5,412 nt of DNA from Bacillota bacterium (GTDB lineage: Bacteria > Bacillota_A > Clostridia > Peptostreptococcales > Anaerovoracaceae). Shown in pieces: positions 1-5,412 of this stretch. The stretch is from assembly GCA_017457585.1 (NCBI GenBank), contig JAFTHD010000116.1, positions 1 through 5,412 of the forward strand, in the 5' to 3' direction. How positions within the stretch are numbered: the stretch's first letter is position 1; each line of letters opens with the position of its first letter. A model generated the notes under the pieces. That model was not told the origin of the DNA, made no database searches, and saw only the letters and a program-made list of their open reading frames with translations. Both the position numbers and the translations under genes were made by a program.

Positions 1-600
1 GACCTTACAAGGGCTTCCATCCCCTTCGACAAGGAGAGAAGCGGATTTGTTCTCGGTGAGGGAAGCGCTGTACTGGTGCTTGAGGAATACGAACACGCCA
101 AGGCAAGAGGCGCAAAGATTTACGGAGAGGTAATCGGATACGGAGCATCTTCCGATGCTTATCACATCACAATGCCTGAACCTGAAGGAGAAGGTGCAGC
201 AAGGTGCATGAACCTGGCTCTCGAAGAAGCTGGAATCGCACCGGAAGAAATCAGCTACATAAATGCCCACGGTACCAGCACTCCGTACAACGATAAGTTC
301 GAGACGGCAGCAGTTAAGAAGGTATTCGGTGAGGATACAAAGGTTCCGATGAGCTCAACAAAGAGCATGACCGGTCATCTGCTGGGCGGCGCTGGCGGCC
401 TGGAGGCTGTTATCTGTGCCAAGGCTATCGAAGACGGATTCATTCCGCCAACAGTAGGCCTGAAAAACCCTGACCCTGAGCTGGATTTGGACTACGTTCC
501 AAACGAAGGCAGAGATGCGGATCTCAAGTACGTCATGTCCAACTCACTGGGATTTGGCGGACACAACGGCTCGCTCATAATCAGCAAGTACGAGGAGTAG
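1..600 (+). CDS. fabF: Beta-ketoacyl-ACP synthase II (FabF), 5'-truncated by the window edge
   Basis: FabF catalyses the decarboxylative condensation of malonyl-ACP with acyl-ACP in cytosolic type II fatty acid synthesis. The frame is open from base 1 and 199 residues are visible, about half of the usual 410 or so, so the start and the catalytic cysteine lie upstream of the window. The visible part begins in the stretch with [13 protein letters not shown]. It contains the thiolase-fold motif NAHGTST with catalytic His (codon 268-270). Next comes SSTKSMTGH with the conserved Lys (361-363) and second catalytic His (376-378). The C-terminal NSLGFGGHN loop carries the gating Phe region. The protein ends at KYEE, as expected for the family, with TAG. 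The KS I paralogue FabB is less likely in a Bacillota fab cluster. It is followed 55 bases later by fabZ, consistent with one transcript. Confidence 0.96.
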   Translation, partial: DLTRASIPFDKERSGFVLGEGSAVLVLEEYEHAKARGAKIYGEVIGYGASSDAYHITMPEPEGEGAARCMNLALEEAGIAPEEISYINAHGTSTPYNDKFETAAVKKVFGEDTKVPMSSTKSMTGHLLGGAGGLEAVICAKAIEDGFIPPTVGLKNPDPELDLDYVPNEGRDADLKYVMSNSLGFGGHNGSLIISKYEE

Positions 601-603
601 GTG

Positions 604-639
604 CTTGTACCGTCCTGCATAAAAAGCGGGAAGGACAAG
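604..639 (+). repeat. Imperfect inverted repeat (hairpin) in the fabF-fabZ gap
   Basis: The arms pair 604-608 with 635-639 (CTTGT/ACAAG), then 610-611 with 633-634, then 613-618 with 626-631. There is one bulge (A609), one mismatch (612/632) and one G-U pair (616/628). The loop is A-rich and seven bases long (619-625). The structure fills the space between the fabF stop and the fabZ ribosome binding site. No T-run follows, so it is not a standard intrinsic terminator. It could affect mRNA stability or fabZ translation. That role is inference, and chance pairing is possible. Confidence 0.4.
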
Positions 640-640
640 C

Positions 641-648
641 AGAAAGGA
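641..648 (+). promoter_or_regulatory. Ribosome binding site of fabZ
   Basis: AGAAAGGA lies seven bases before the ATG at 656. It selects that start over the ATG at 651, which is in another frame and only two bases from the site. It lies just after the intergenic hairpin (604-639), so the hairpin would leave it exposed. Confidence 0.75.
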
Positions 649-655
649 TAATGAA

Positions 656-1093
656 ATGCTTTTAAACAAAGATCAGATAAAGGAGATCATTCCGCACAGA
701 GAACCGTTCATACTCGTAGACGAAGTAGAGGAGATGGTTCCAGGGGAATCCATCGTTGCAAAGAAGTACGTAACGGAAGACGAGTACTATTTTAAGGGAC
801 ACTTCCCCGGAAATCCAATCATGCCGGGCGTTCTCCAGGTGGAGTCGCTGGCACAGGCAGGCGCGGTTGCCGTTCTCAGCATGCCGGAAAACAGAGGCAA
901 GCTGGCCGTATTTGCATCCATCAAGAACGCAAAGTTCAAGAGAATCGTAAGGCCGGGAGATGTTCTCACTCTCGACGTGAAGCTTGAGAGAATGCGATCC
1001 TCATCAGGCACGGGAATCTGCGAGGCGAGGGTTGACGGAGATCTGGCCTGCAAGTGCGAGATCATGTTCGCCTTTGCGCCACAGGAAAAATAA
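656..1093 (+). CDS. fabZ: 3-hydroxyacyl-ACP dehydratase FabZ
   Basis: FabZ removes water from (3R)-hydroxyacyl-ACP to give trans-2-enoyl-ACP in the elongation cycle, as a cytosolic hot-dog-fold enzyme. The protein has 145 residues, the normal family length. The N-terminus carries IPHREPFILVD (residues 12-22), a FabZ hallmark. The active-site helix region GHFPGNPIMPGVLQVES supplies catalytic His49 and Glu63, fourteen residues apart as in characterised FabZ. The absence of a FabA-type aspartate at the Glu position and the length argue against FabA. Residues 84-105 (LAVFASIKNAKFKR...PGD) form the usual later beta strands. The ATG has a good ribosome binding site. The gene ends with TAA and is followed after 32 bases by the MarR gene. 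It appears intact. Confidence 0.97.
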   Translation: MLLNKDQIKEIIPHREPFILVDEVEEMVPGESIVAKKYVTEDEYYFKGHFPGNPIMPGVLQVESLAQAGAVAVLSMPENRGKLAVFASIKNAKFKRIVRPGDVLTLDVKLERMRSSSGTGICEARVDGDLACKCEIMFAFAPQEK

Positions 1094-1114
1094 AGCTGCA
1101 TCATCTTCATTGAC

Positions 1115-1119
1115 GGAGG
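1115..1119 (+). promoter_or_regulatory. Strong Shine-Dalgarno selecting a TTG start for the MarR gene
   Basis: GGAGG lies six bases before TTG (1126-1128). The same frame has a stop at 1111-1113 and no ATG or GTG between that stop and the TTG. The next in-frame ATG would be residue 54, inside the DNA-binding domain. The site therefore decides that translation starts at the rare TTG codon. Confidence 0.8.
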
Positions 1120-1125
1120 CAGACA

Positions 1126-1488
1126 TTGGATAAGGTTATCAGGGAAATAAACAGCATACTGGTCAATATTTTTAACCTGATCGAGAAACTTGAAGAGGAA
1201 TCCATACAGGGTTCCTCTTTCCAAAATGTGTCCATTACGGAAGTGCACACCCTTGAAGCGATCGGCGGCGGAAGACCCAGAACCATGACCCACGTTGCGA
1301 ATATTCTTGGAATAAGCGTAAGCACACTTACGACAGCCGTTGGCAAGCTTGTGAAAAAGGGTTACGTGGTAAGGTCGAGAGATGAGGAAGACGGGAGAAT
1401 CGTCCGCATTGCCCTGACGGAGGAAGGTCGCAAAATACTGGAGAGTCACCAGGCGTTTCACAGGGAAATGGTAGGGCAGGCCGTGTAG
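1126..1488 (+). CDS. FabT-like MarR family transcriptional regulator, short at the C-terminus
   Basis: This is a 120-residue winged helix-turn-helix protein of the MarR family. The best resemblance, by recall, is to FabT, the repressor of fab genes in streptococci, especially around GSSF (29-32) and VSITEVHTLEAIG (35-47). The domain order is an N-terminal dimerisation helix (about 3-25), helix-turn-helix (about 52-80, recognition helix within SVSTLTTAVGKLVKKGY), and the beta wing (83-101), which keeps Asp89, Arg91 and LTEEG. The next helix (ESHQAFHREMV) then stops at Val120 with TAG. FabT proteins run to about 145 residues, so the last dimerisation helix is missing. That helix appears to be encoded in frame right after the TAG (1489-1593). 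The start is TTG with a strong Shine-Dalgarno. Position inside the fab operon supports a lipid-related target. Without its last helix the protein may dimerise poorly. Confidence 0.88.
   Translation: MDKVIREINSILVNIFNLIEKLEEESIQGSSFQNVSITEVHTLEAIGGGRPRTMTHVANILGISVSTLTTAVGKLVKKGYVVRSRDEEDGRIVRIALTEEGRKILESHQAFHREMVGQAV
1192..1220 (+). repeat. Near-perfect inverted repeat inside the MarR coding sequence
   Basis: AAGAGGAA (1193-1200) is the exact reverse complement of TTCCTCTT (1212-1219). Pairing continues inward through U1201-G1211, C1202-G1210 and C1203-G1209 to a five-base loop (1204-1208), and outward by a G-U pair (1192/1220). This gives about twelve pairs in RNA. The element lies about 65 bases into the gene, over residues 23-32. 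No T-run of terminator type follows. It could be an mRNA hairpin or a palindromic operator, or it could simply reflect the encoded EEES/GSSF residues. Confidence 0.5.
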
Positions 1489-1593
1489 GACATGAGCTAC
1501 AACGAGAAGCGCAGGCTACTTGAGTCGTTAGAGGGAATCGACAGATACCTTATGGCAAAGGCGGCAGGCTACGAAAGGCTTGGACCTCTCAAA
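1486..1593 (+). other. In-frame amber codon followed by an orphaned MarR C-terminal helix
   Basis: TAG at 1486-1488 ends the MarR frame, and the downstream NPD gene continues in exactly the same frame (1492 minus 1126 is 366, a multiple of three). The codons after TAG read DM, then SYNEKRRLLESLEGIDRYL, then roughly fourteen more residues before MEPLQIG, where NPD/FabK proteins usually begin. The pattern of hydrophobic residues matches the final dimerisation helix of FabT-type proteins, which starts with a small turn and then acidic or charged residues. One base change (for example GAG to TAG) would account for the stop. That the helix belongs to MarR is inference from family knowledge. Confidence 0.7.
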
Positions 1594-2589
1594 ATGGAGC
1601 CTTTGCAGATAGGACAGCACACGCTGCAGGTGCCCATCGTTCAGGCTGGGATGAGCATCGGTGTTGCAGGGGAGAGGCTTGCCTCGGAAGTTGCCATAAA
1701 CGGGGGACTTGGCCTTATCGCACTGACCGACATAGGATATAGAGAACCGGACTTCGAAAAGGATCCGGTTGCCGCAAACAAGCGAGCCATAGCAAAGCAG
1801 GTAGGCGGCGCGGCGGATCGTTTAAAGGAAGCAGGTGGCGGAGGCCTCATCGGCGTCAATGTGCTGTGGAATACGGAGCATGCTCCCGAGTATGTGCAGG
1901 AAGCCGTAAAGAGCGGTGCGCAGGTGGTTGTCACCAGTGCGGGTATGCCGAGGGATCTACCCAAGTATTGCACGGGAAAGAACGTTGCCCTCGTCCCTAC
2001 GGTATCCACAAAGCGAGGCGTATCCACCATAGTAAAGACATGGTCGAGACGGTACAACAGGGTGCCCGACGCCTTCATATTGCAATTGCCAAACGCAGCA
2101 GGACTCTTAGGATTTAGAGAAGAGCAGCTTGACTTTGCAGTCAGGGACAGCAACATGGCGATAGCAGAAATAAAGGGAGCGCTTGGTAAGTTGGAACACT
2201 GTCCTCTGATCGTGGGCGGCAGCATCTTCGACAAGAACGACGCGGAACTCTTGTACAGGTGTGGAGCGGATGCATTCCTTCTTGGGAGCCGGTTCGTTGC
2301 GACGGAAGAATGCGATGCACCGGATTCCTACAAGCAACTGTTTATCAGGAGTACTTCAGATGATGTTATAGTCGTAGGAAGCCCTATGAATGCCATGGTC
2401 AGGGTGATGAAAAATGATTTTTCCAGATCCCTTGCGGAATCCGGAAGGACGGATTACGACATCTTTAAGGCTGTAAGGGACGGCGTTTGCGGCGATTACG
2501 AAAACGGGCTGATTTTCTGCGGCGAAAATCCCGACAGGATAACGGGAATAGAGACGGTGAAGGAAGTTTTCAGGAGCTTCACAAGATAG
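1492..2589 (+). CDS. NPD/FabK-like flavin oxidoreductase family protein (nitronate monooxygenase-like), missing the usual active-site His
   Basis: The protein has 365 residues from ATG 1492, or 331 from ATG 1594 (MEPLQIG), where homologues normally start. It is a TIM-barrel FMN protein of the family that includes nitronate monooxygenase and enoyl-ACP reductase II (FabK). Visible motifs are PIVQAGMS (48-55, normally QGGM), GVNVL (121-125), TSAGMP (148-153), IVGGSIF (240-246) and LLGSRFVATEECDAP (263-277). The last two form the usual FMN phosphate site. The GGHxG motif with catalytic His is replaced by AAGLLG (202-207), with Leu205 at the His position. The Cys-rich segment often seen in nitronate-monooxygenase-like relatives is reduced. 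Residues 1-34 look like a MarR C-terminal helix. Neither start has a strong ribosome site: 1492 begins three bases after the MarR TAG, and 1594 has only GGA nine bases upstream. Fab-operon context suggests an enoyl-ACP or acyl ligand, but activity is uncertain. Confidence 0.88.
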   Translation: MSYNEKRRLLESLEGIDRYLMAKAAGYERLGPLKMEPLQIGQHTLQVPIVQAGMSIGVAGERLASEVAINGGLGLIALTDIGYREPDFEKDPVAANKRAIAKQVGGAADRLKEAGGGGLIGVNVLWNTEHAPEYVQEAVKSGAQVVVTSAGMPRDLPKYCTGKNVALVPTVSTKRGVSTIVKTWSRRYNRVPDAFILQLPNAAGLLGFREEQLDFAVRDSNMAIAEIKGALGKLEHCPLIVGGSIFDKNDAELLYRCGADAFLLGSRFVATEECDAPDSYKQLFIRSTSDDVIVVGSPMNAMVRVMKNDFSRSLAESGRTDYDIFKAVRDGVCGDYENGLIFCGENPDRITGIETVKEVFRSFTR

Positions 2590-2600
2590 GCGGGAGCATA

Positions 2601-5412
2601 ATGCTGAACATTTACTATGGGAACGAGAGTATAGATAAAGAGAGATTCATCTTTGAAAAGATAGCGGAGAAGGGAGGCAGGACTCTAATCATCGTGCCGG
2701 ATCAGTTTTCGGCACAGACGGAGCGGAATGCCTTCTTTTATCTTGGGAAGAAGTCGCTGATGGATCTGATGGTGCTGGATTTTGACAGGCTTGGGAAGAA
2801 GGCTATAAACGCAGCAGGCGTGCCGGTGCCGCAGCTTATAGACAAGTATGGAAGGCACATGCTCCTCACGGAGATCCTTAGAAAAGAGGACAGGGAGGAG
2901 ACGCTCAAAACCTATAAGGGTATGAGCAGTAGGCGGACTTTCGTAGCAATGATGAACAGCCTCATATCCGAAATGAAGAGAAATGAGGTGACGCCGGAAG
3001 CCCTTGAAGAGGCGGCATCGAGGCTGGATGACAGGAAGTATCTCAGACGGAAGCTGGCGGACATCATCCATATATACGAAGAATACGAGAAATCCATAGA
3101 AGGGAAATACCTTGATTCGGGGGACTACATCACATTTTACGGCGACGTAATAAAGGATTCGGAGCTTGTTAAAGGTGCGCAGGTCTGGATTTACGGATTT
3201 GACACCTTTACGCCTAAAAACATGCTGGTGATCGCAAGGCTTCTTCAGGCATCAGAGTGCGTGAATCTTGTAATGGACTGGGAGGATGAAGGCGGTATCG
3301 CCCGGGACGCGGCCTTCCTTGCAGGGGAGAGCAGGCGCGAACTCTTTGCGCTGACGGGCTACGTAATGTCTAAGCTGGAGAAGACGGGGAAAGCACTTGG
3401 GCATCAGGTTAACAGGATTCCTATCCAAGAACCTGTGAAGGATACCATATGGACGAGCGAAAGTGGCGGTGCGGAGACGATCACACTTGCAAAGTGTTCG
3501 GGACTCTACAACGAGGCAGAGTCAGCGGCGGCCTACATAACGTGGCTCGTCAGAGACGAAGGGTACAGGTACGGGGACATTGCGGTAATCTGCAACGACA
3601 TGACAGGGCTCGGGGCAATACTGGAGAGAACCCTCAGAAGGTGGCAGATACCGTCTTTTATGGACAGGAAGAGGAACGTGCTCCATCATCCTGCTGTGAG
3701 ATTCATCCTTGCCCTCATGGACATTGCTGCGGAAGGCTACAGGCCGGAGCAGATTATGACGCTCATAAAATCAGGTCTCATGGGCTTTGATGCGGAGGAT
3801 GCGGATGCGCTTGAGAACTACGTCTACAGGTTCAGGATCAGGGGGAACCGGTGGAAGGAGGCGTTCACAAGAAAAACTGATAAGACCTCCGAAGACCTTG
3901 ATAAGCTGAACCGGATGAGGCAGATGATCGTCGCTTCCACAGAGGGGGCACGCGAAAGCCTGGGCAGGAGAAACAGCGCAGGCGAGAAAATCAGGGGATT
4001 ATATAAGTACCTGACGGAAGATCTTGAAATCGAGCAGAAACTGGAAGGCATCATGGACGGGCAGGAAGAGGCCGGATTTATGGAAGCCGCTTCGGAGACC
4101 GCCCAAAGCTGGAACGTCATCTGTACCATATTCGATCAGATCGTGGAAGTTACAGGGGATAAGGGAATCCGCAACAGAGAACTTAAGGAACTGCTTTTGA
4201 GCGGCCTTGAGGAGATGGAAATCGGACTGGTACCTGTCAGCTCAGACAGCGTAATCATAGGAACGCTCCAGCGGACGAGGCTCAGCAGAAATAAGGTGCT
4301 CCTCGTGGTCGGCGCAAACGAGGGGGTGCTCCCGATGGCAGGAAGCGAGGAGGGTATACTCAGCGAAAGGGAGCTTGAGGAGCTTGAGAGCATGGACCTG
4401 GTCATCGGTAAGACGGATACCGTTATGAGGGGCGAAGAAGCCCTTGCCGTATACAGAAACCTTACCGCACCTGAGGAACGACTCTACATGAGTTTCAGTA
4501 AGACGAATACGGCGGGTGAGGATACCCCGCCTTCGAGAATCTTTAGAAGATTAGAGGAGTTCCTTCTTGACAGAGCAAAGGACTCGGGCGGGGAGCCGGA
4601 TATAAGAGGAGATGTCGATGCGGACAGCATACTTGAGGCTGTGACTACGCCTGCAGGCACTTTGGAGCATCTTGCCGGAGCATTACGGGAATACAGGGAC
4701 TCAGGGAATCTCGATTCCGACTGGTATCAGGTGGTAAACTGGTATGACGAAAGACAGGAGAAGGGATTCCTCAGAATGAGGGAGGGACTGTCCTTTACCA
4801 ACAGACTGAAACGCCTTGGCGACGATTTCGCCGGCGCCCTTTACATGGGCGATGCAGAAGCGATGTCGGTGAGCATTTCACGCCTTGAAAAGTACAGCGG
4901 ATGTCCTTTCGCCCACTTTATGAATTACGGAATCAGGCCGGAAGAACTTGAAGAGTACCACATCGGAGCGAGAGAGGCCGGAGACATTTATCACACCTGT
5001 CTGATGAAGTTTTCGCAGAAACTGGCGCCTGCTCCCGGGATTGAGATAGGAGCCCCTGAATCTCCGTGGATGTCCGTCACCGACGATATGTGTGAGCAGA
5101 TGGTTCGGGAAATCGTTGCGCACGAGATGGGCGATTACATGGAGGGAACCATTGAGGCAGGAGGCCTTGAGAATTACAAGACGAAGAGGATCACGGACAT
5201 ATGCGTCAGTGCGGTAAAGTCCCTCGTAGGCCAGGTGCAGAAGGGCCGTATCAGATCCATGGAATTTGAGAAACCTTTCGGGAGAGGCTCGGATATTGCG
5301 CCGATTCGTGTAAAGGTTGGCGACAAGAGCATAATGCTCCGGGGGATTATCGACAGGCTGGACGTGCTCGATACGCCGGGCGGAGGACAGGCTGTAAGAA
5401 TCCTCGACTATA
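2601..5412 (+). CDS. addB: ATP-dependent helicase/nuclease subunit AddB, 3'-truncated by the window edge
   Basis: AddB pairs with AddA to resect double-strand DNA ends and respond to Chi in homologous recombination. The frame is open to the end with 937 complete codons, against a usual length of about 1150. The N-terminal helicase-like domain opens with IYYGNES, then IIVPDQFSAQTERNAFF (30-46). The usual Walker A GxGKT/S is absent. VVGANEGVLP (569-578) is the late helicase-like motif. The C-terminal nuclease begins at SISRLEKYSGCPF, where Cys768 would be the first ligand of the AddB iron-sulfur cluster. GDIYH (His798) and GIIDRLD (Asp918) follow, and the window ends in ILDY (Asp936), just before the expected catalytic Lys. 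The other cluster cysteines lie beyond the window. ATG 2601 has GGGAG four bases upstream, eleven bases after the NPD stop. addA is expected downstream. Confidence 0.93.
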   Translation, partial: MLNIYYGNESIDKERFIFEKIAEKGGRTLIIVPDQFSAQTERNAFFYLGKKSLMDLMVLDFDRLGKKAINAAGVPVPQLIDKYGRHMLLTEILRKEDREETLKTYKGMSSRRTFVAMMNSLISEMKRNEVTPEALEEAASRLDDRKYLRRKLADIIHIYEEYEKSIEGKYLDSGDYITFYGDVIKDSELVKGAQVWIYGFDTFTPKNMLVIARLLQASECVNLVMDWEDEGGIARDAAFLAGESRRELFALTGYVMSKLEKTGKALGHQVNRIPIQEPVKDTIWTSESGGAETITLAKCSGLYNEAESAAAYITWLVRDEGYRYGDIAVICNDMTGLGAILERTLRRWQIPSFMDRKRNVLHHPAVRFILALMDIAAEGYRPEQIMTLIKSGLMGFDAEDADALENYVYRFRIRGNRWKEAFTRKTDKTSEDLDKLNRMRQMIVASTEGARESLGRRNSAGEKIRGLYKYLTEDLEIEQKLEGIMDGQEEAGFMEAASETAQSWNVICTIFDQIVEVTGDKGIRNRELKELLLSGLEEMEIGLVPVSSDSVIIGTLQRTRLSRNKVLLVVGANEGVLPMAGSEEGILSERELEELESMDLVIGKTDTVMRGEEALAVYRNLTAPEERLYMSFSKTNTAGEDTPPSRIFRRLEEFLLDRAKDSGGEPDIRGDVDADSILEAVTTPAGTLEHLAGALREYRDSGNLDSDWYQVVNWYDERQEKGFLRMREGLSFTNRLKRLGDDFAGALYMGDAEAMSVSISRLEKYSGCPFAHFMNYGIRPEELEEYHIGAREAGDIYHTCLMKFSQKLAPAPGIEIGAPESPWMSVTDDMCEQMVREIVAHEMGDYMEGTIEAGGLENYKTKRITDICVSAVKSLVGQVQKGRIRSMEFEKPFGRGSDIAPIRVKVGDKSIMLRGIIDRLDVLDTPGGGQAVRILDY

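Noticed and set aside
1094..1125. Promoter or FabT-type operator before the MarR gene
   Set aside because: The gap is only 32 bases. I saw no convincing -35/-10 pair and no TTTGA/TCAAA-type palindrome, so the gene is probably read from the upstream fab transcript.
1212..1223. Intrinsic terminator after the MarR hairpin
   Set aside because: The stem is followed by only a short mixed CTCTTTCC stretch, not a T-run, and the coding frame continues through it.
787..1461. Long open frame on the minus strand across the 3' part of fabZ and the MarR gene (224 codons)
   Set aside because: It lies opposite two well-supported genes and spans their junction. Its translation shows no recognisable family, so it is best explained as a shadow of their codon use.
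1641..2234. Minus-strand open frame of 197 codons inside the NPD gene
   Set aside because: It is antisense to conserved flavoprotein motifs, with no family resemblance of its own.
2595..2605. Eleven-base palindrome AGCATAATGCT over the addB start
   Set aside because: The centre is a single base, too tight for a hairpin. A palindrome this short can arise by chance around an ATG.
3449..3790. Plus-strand open frame of 113 codons in another frame within addB
   Set aside because: It lies wholly within the AddB frame, which carries the recognised motifs. Its product is Arg/Cys/His-rich and looks like an out-of-frame translation.

Overview
The window is one strand of tightly packed, co-directional bacterial genes, all on the + strand: the 3' end of a type II fatty acid synthesis (fab) operon running into a DNA-repair gene. 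A FabT-like MarR regulator, a FabK/nitronate-monooxygenase-like flavoprotein and an AddB-type (rather than RecBCD) recombination nuclease together point to a Bacillota organism, probably a clostridial anaerobe. Base composition looks roughly balanced, and arginine is mostly AGA/AGG. The species cannot be named from this window.

Layout: 1-600 is the C-terminal half of FabF (beta-ketoacyl-ACP synthase II). 601-655 is a short gap holding an imperfect hairpin and the fabZ ribosome binding site. 656-1093 is FabZ (3-hydroxyacyl-ACP dehydratase). 1126-1488 is a short FabT-like MarR regulator starting at TTG. 1492-2589 is a protein of the NPD/FabK (2-nitropropane dioxygenase-like) flavin family. From 2601 to the end runs AddB, cut off inside its nuclease domain. 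There is no gene-free stretch above 60 bases and no RNA gene, mobile element or CRISPR array. No promoter or intrinsic terminator is evident.

FabF condenses malonyl-ACP with acyl-ACP and FabZ dehydrates the 3-hydroxyacyl-ACP product. The MarR protein resembles FabT, which in streptococci represses fab genes with long-chain acyl-ACP as corepressor. The NPD protein resembles FabK, the flavin-dependent enoyl-ACP reductase that completes the cycle, but it lacks the family's usual active-site histidine. AddB is the partner of AddA in double-strand break end processing and has no evident functional link to lipid synthesis.

The most unusual point is the MarR/NPD junction. Both genes are in the same reading frame, separated only by one TAG codon (1486-1488). 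The MarR protein ends before its usual C-terminal dimerisation helix, and a helix of the right kind is encoded immediately after the TAG, in frame, as an odd 34-residue N-terminal extension of the NPD protein. Without the TAG, 1126-2589 would encode one 487-residue MarR-NPD fusion. This may be a nonsense mutation, a sequencing error, stop readthrough, or a recently split fused sensor-regulator. The sequence alone does not decide.
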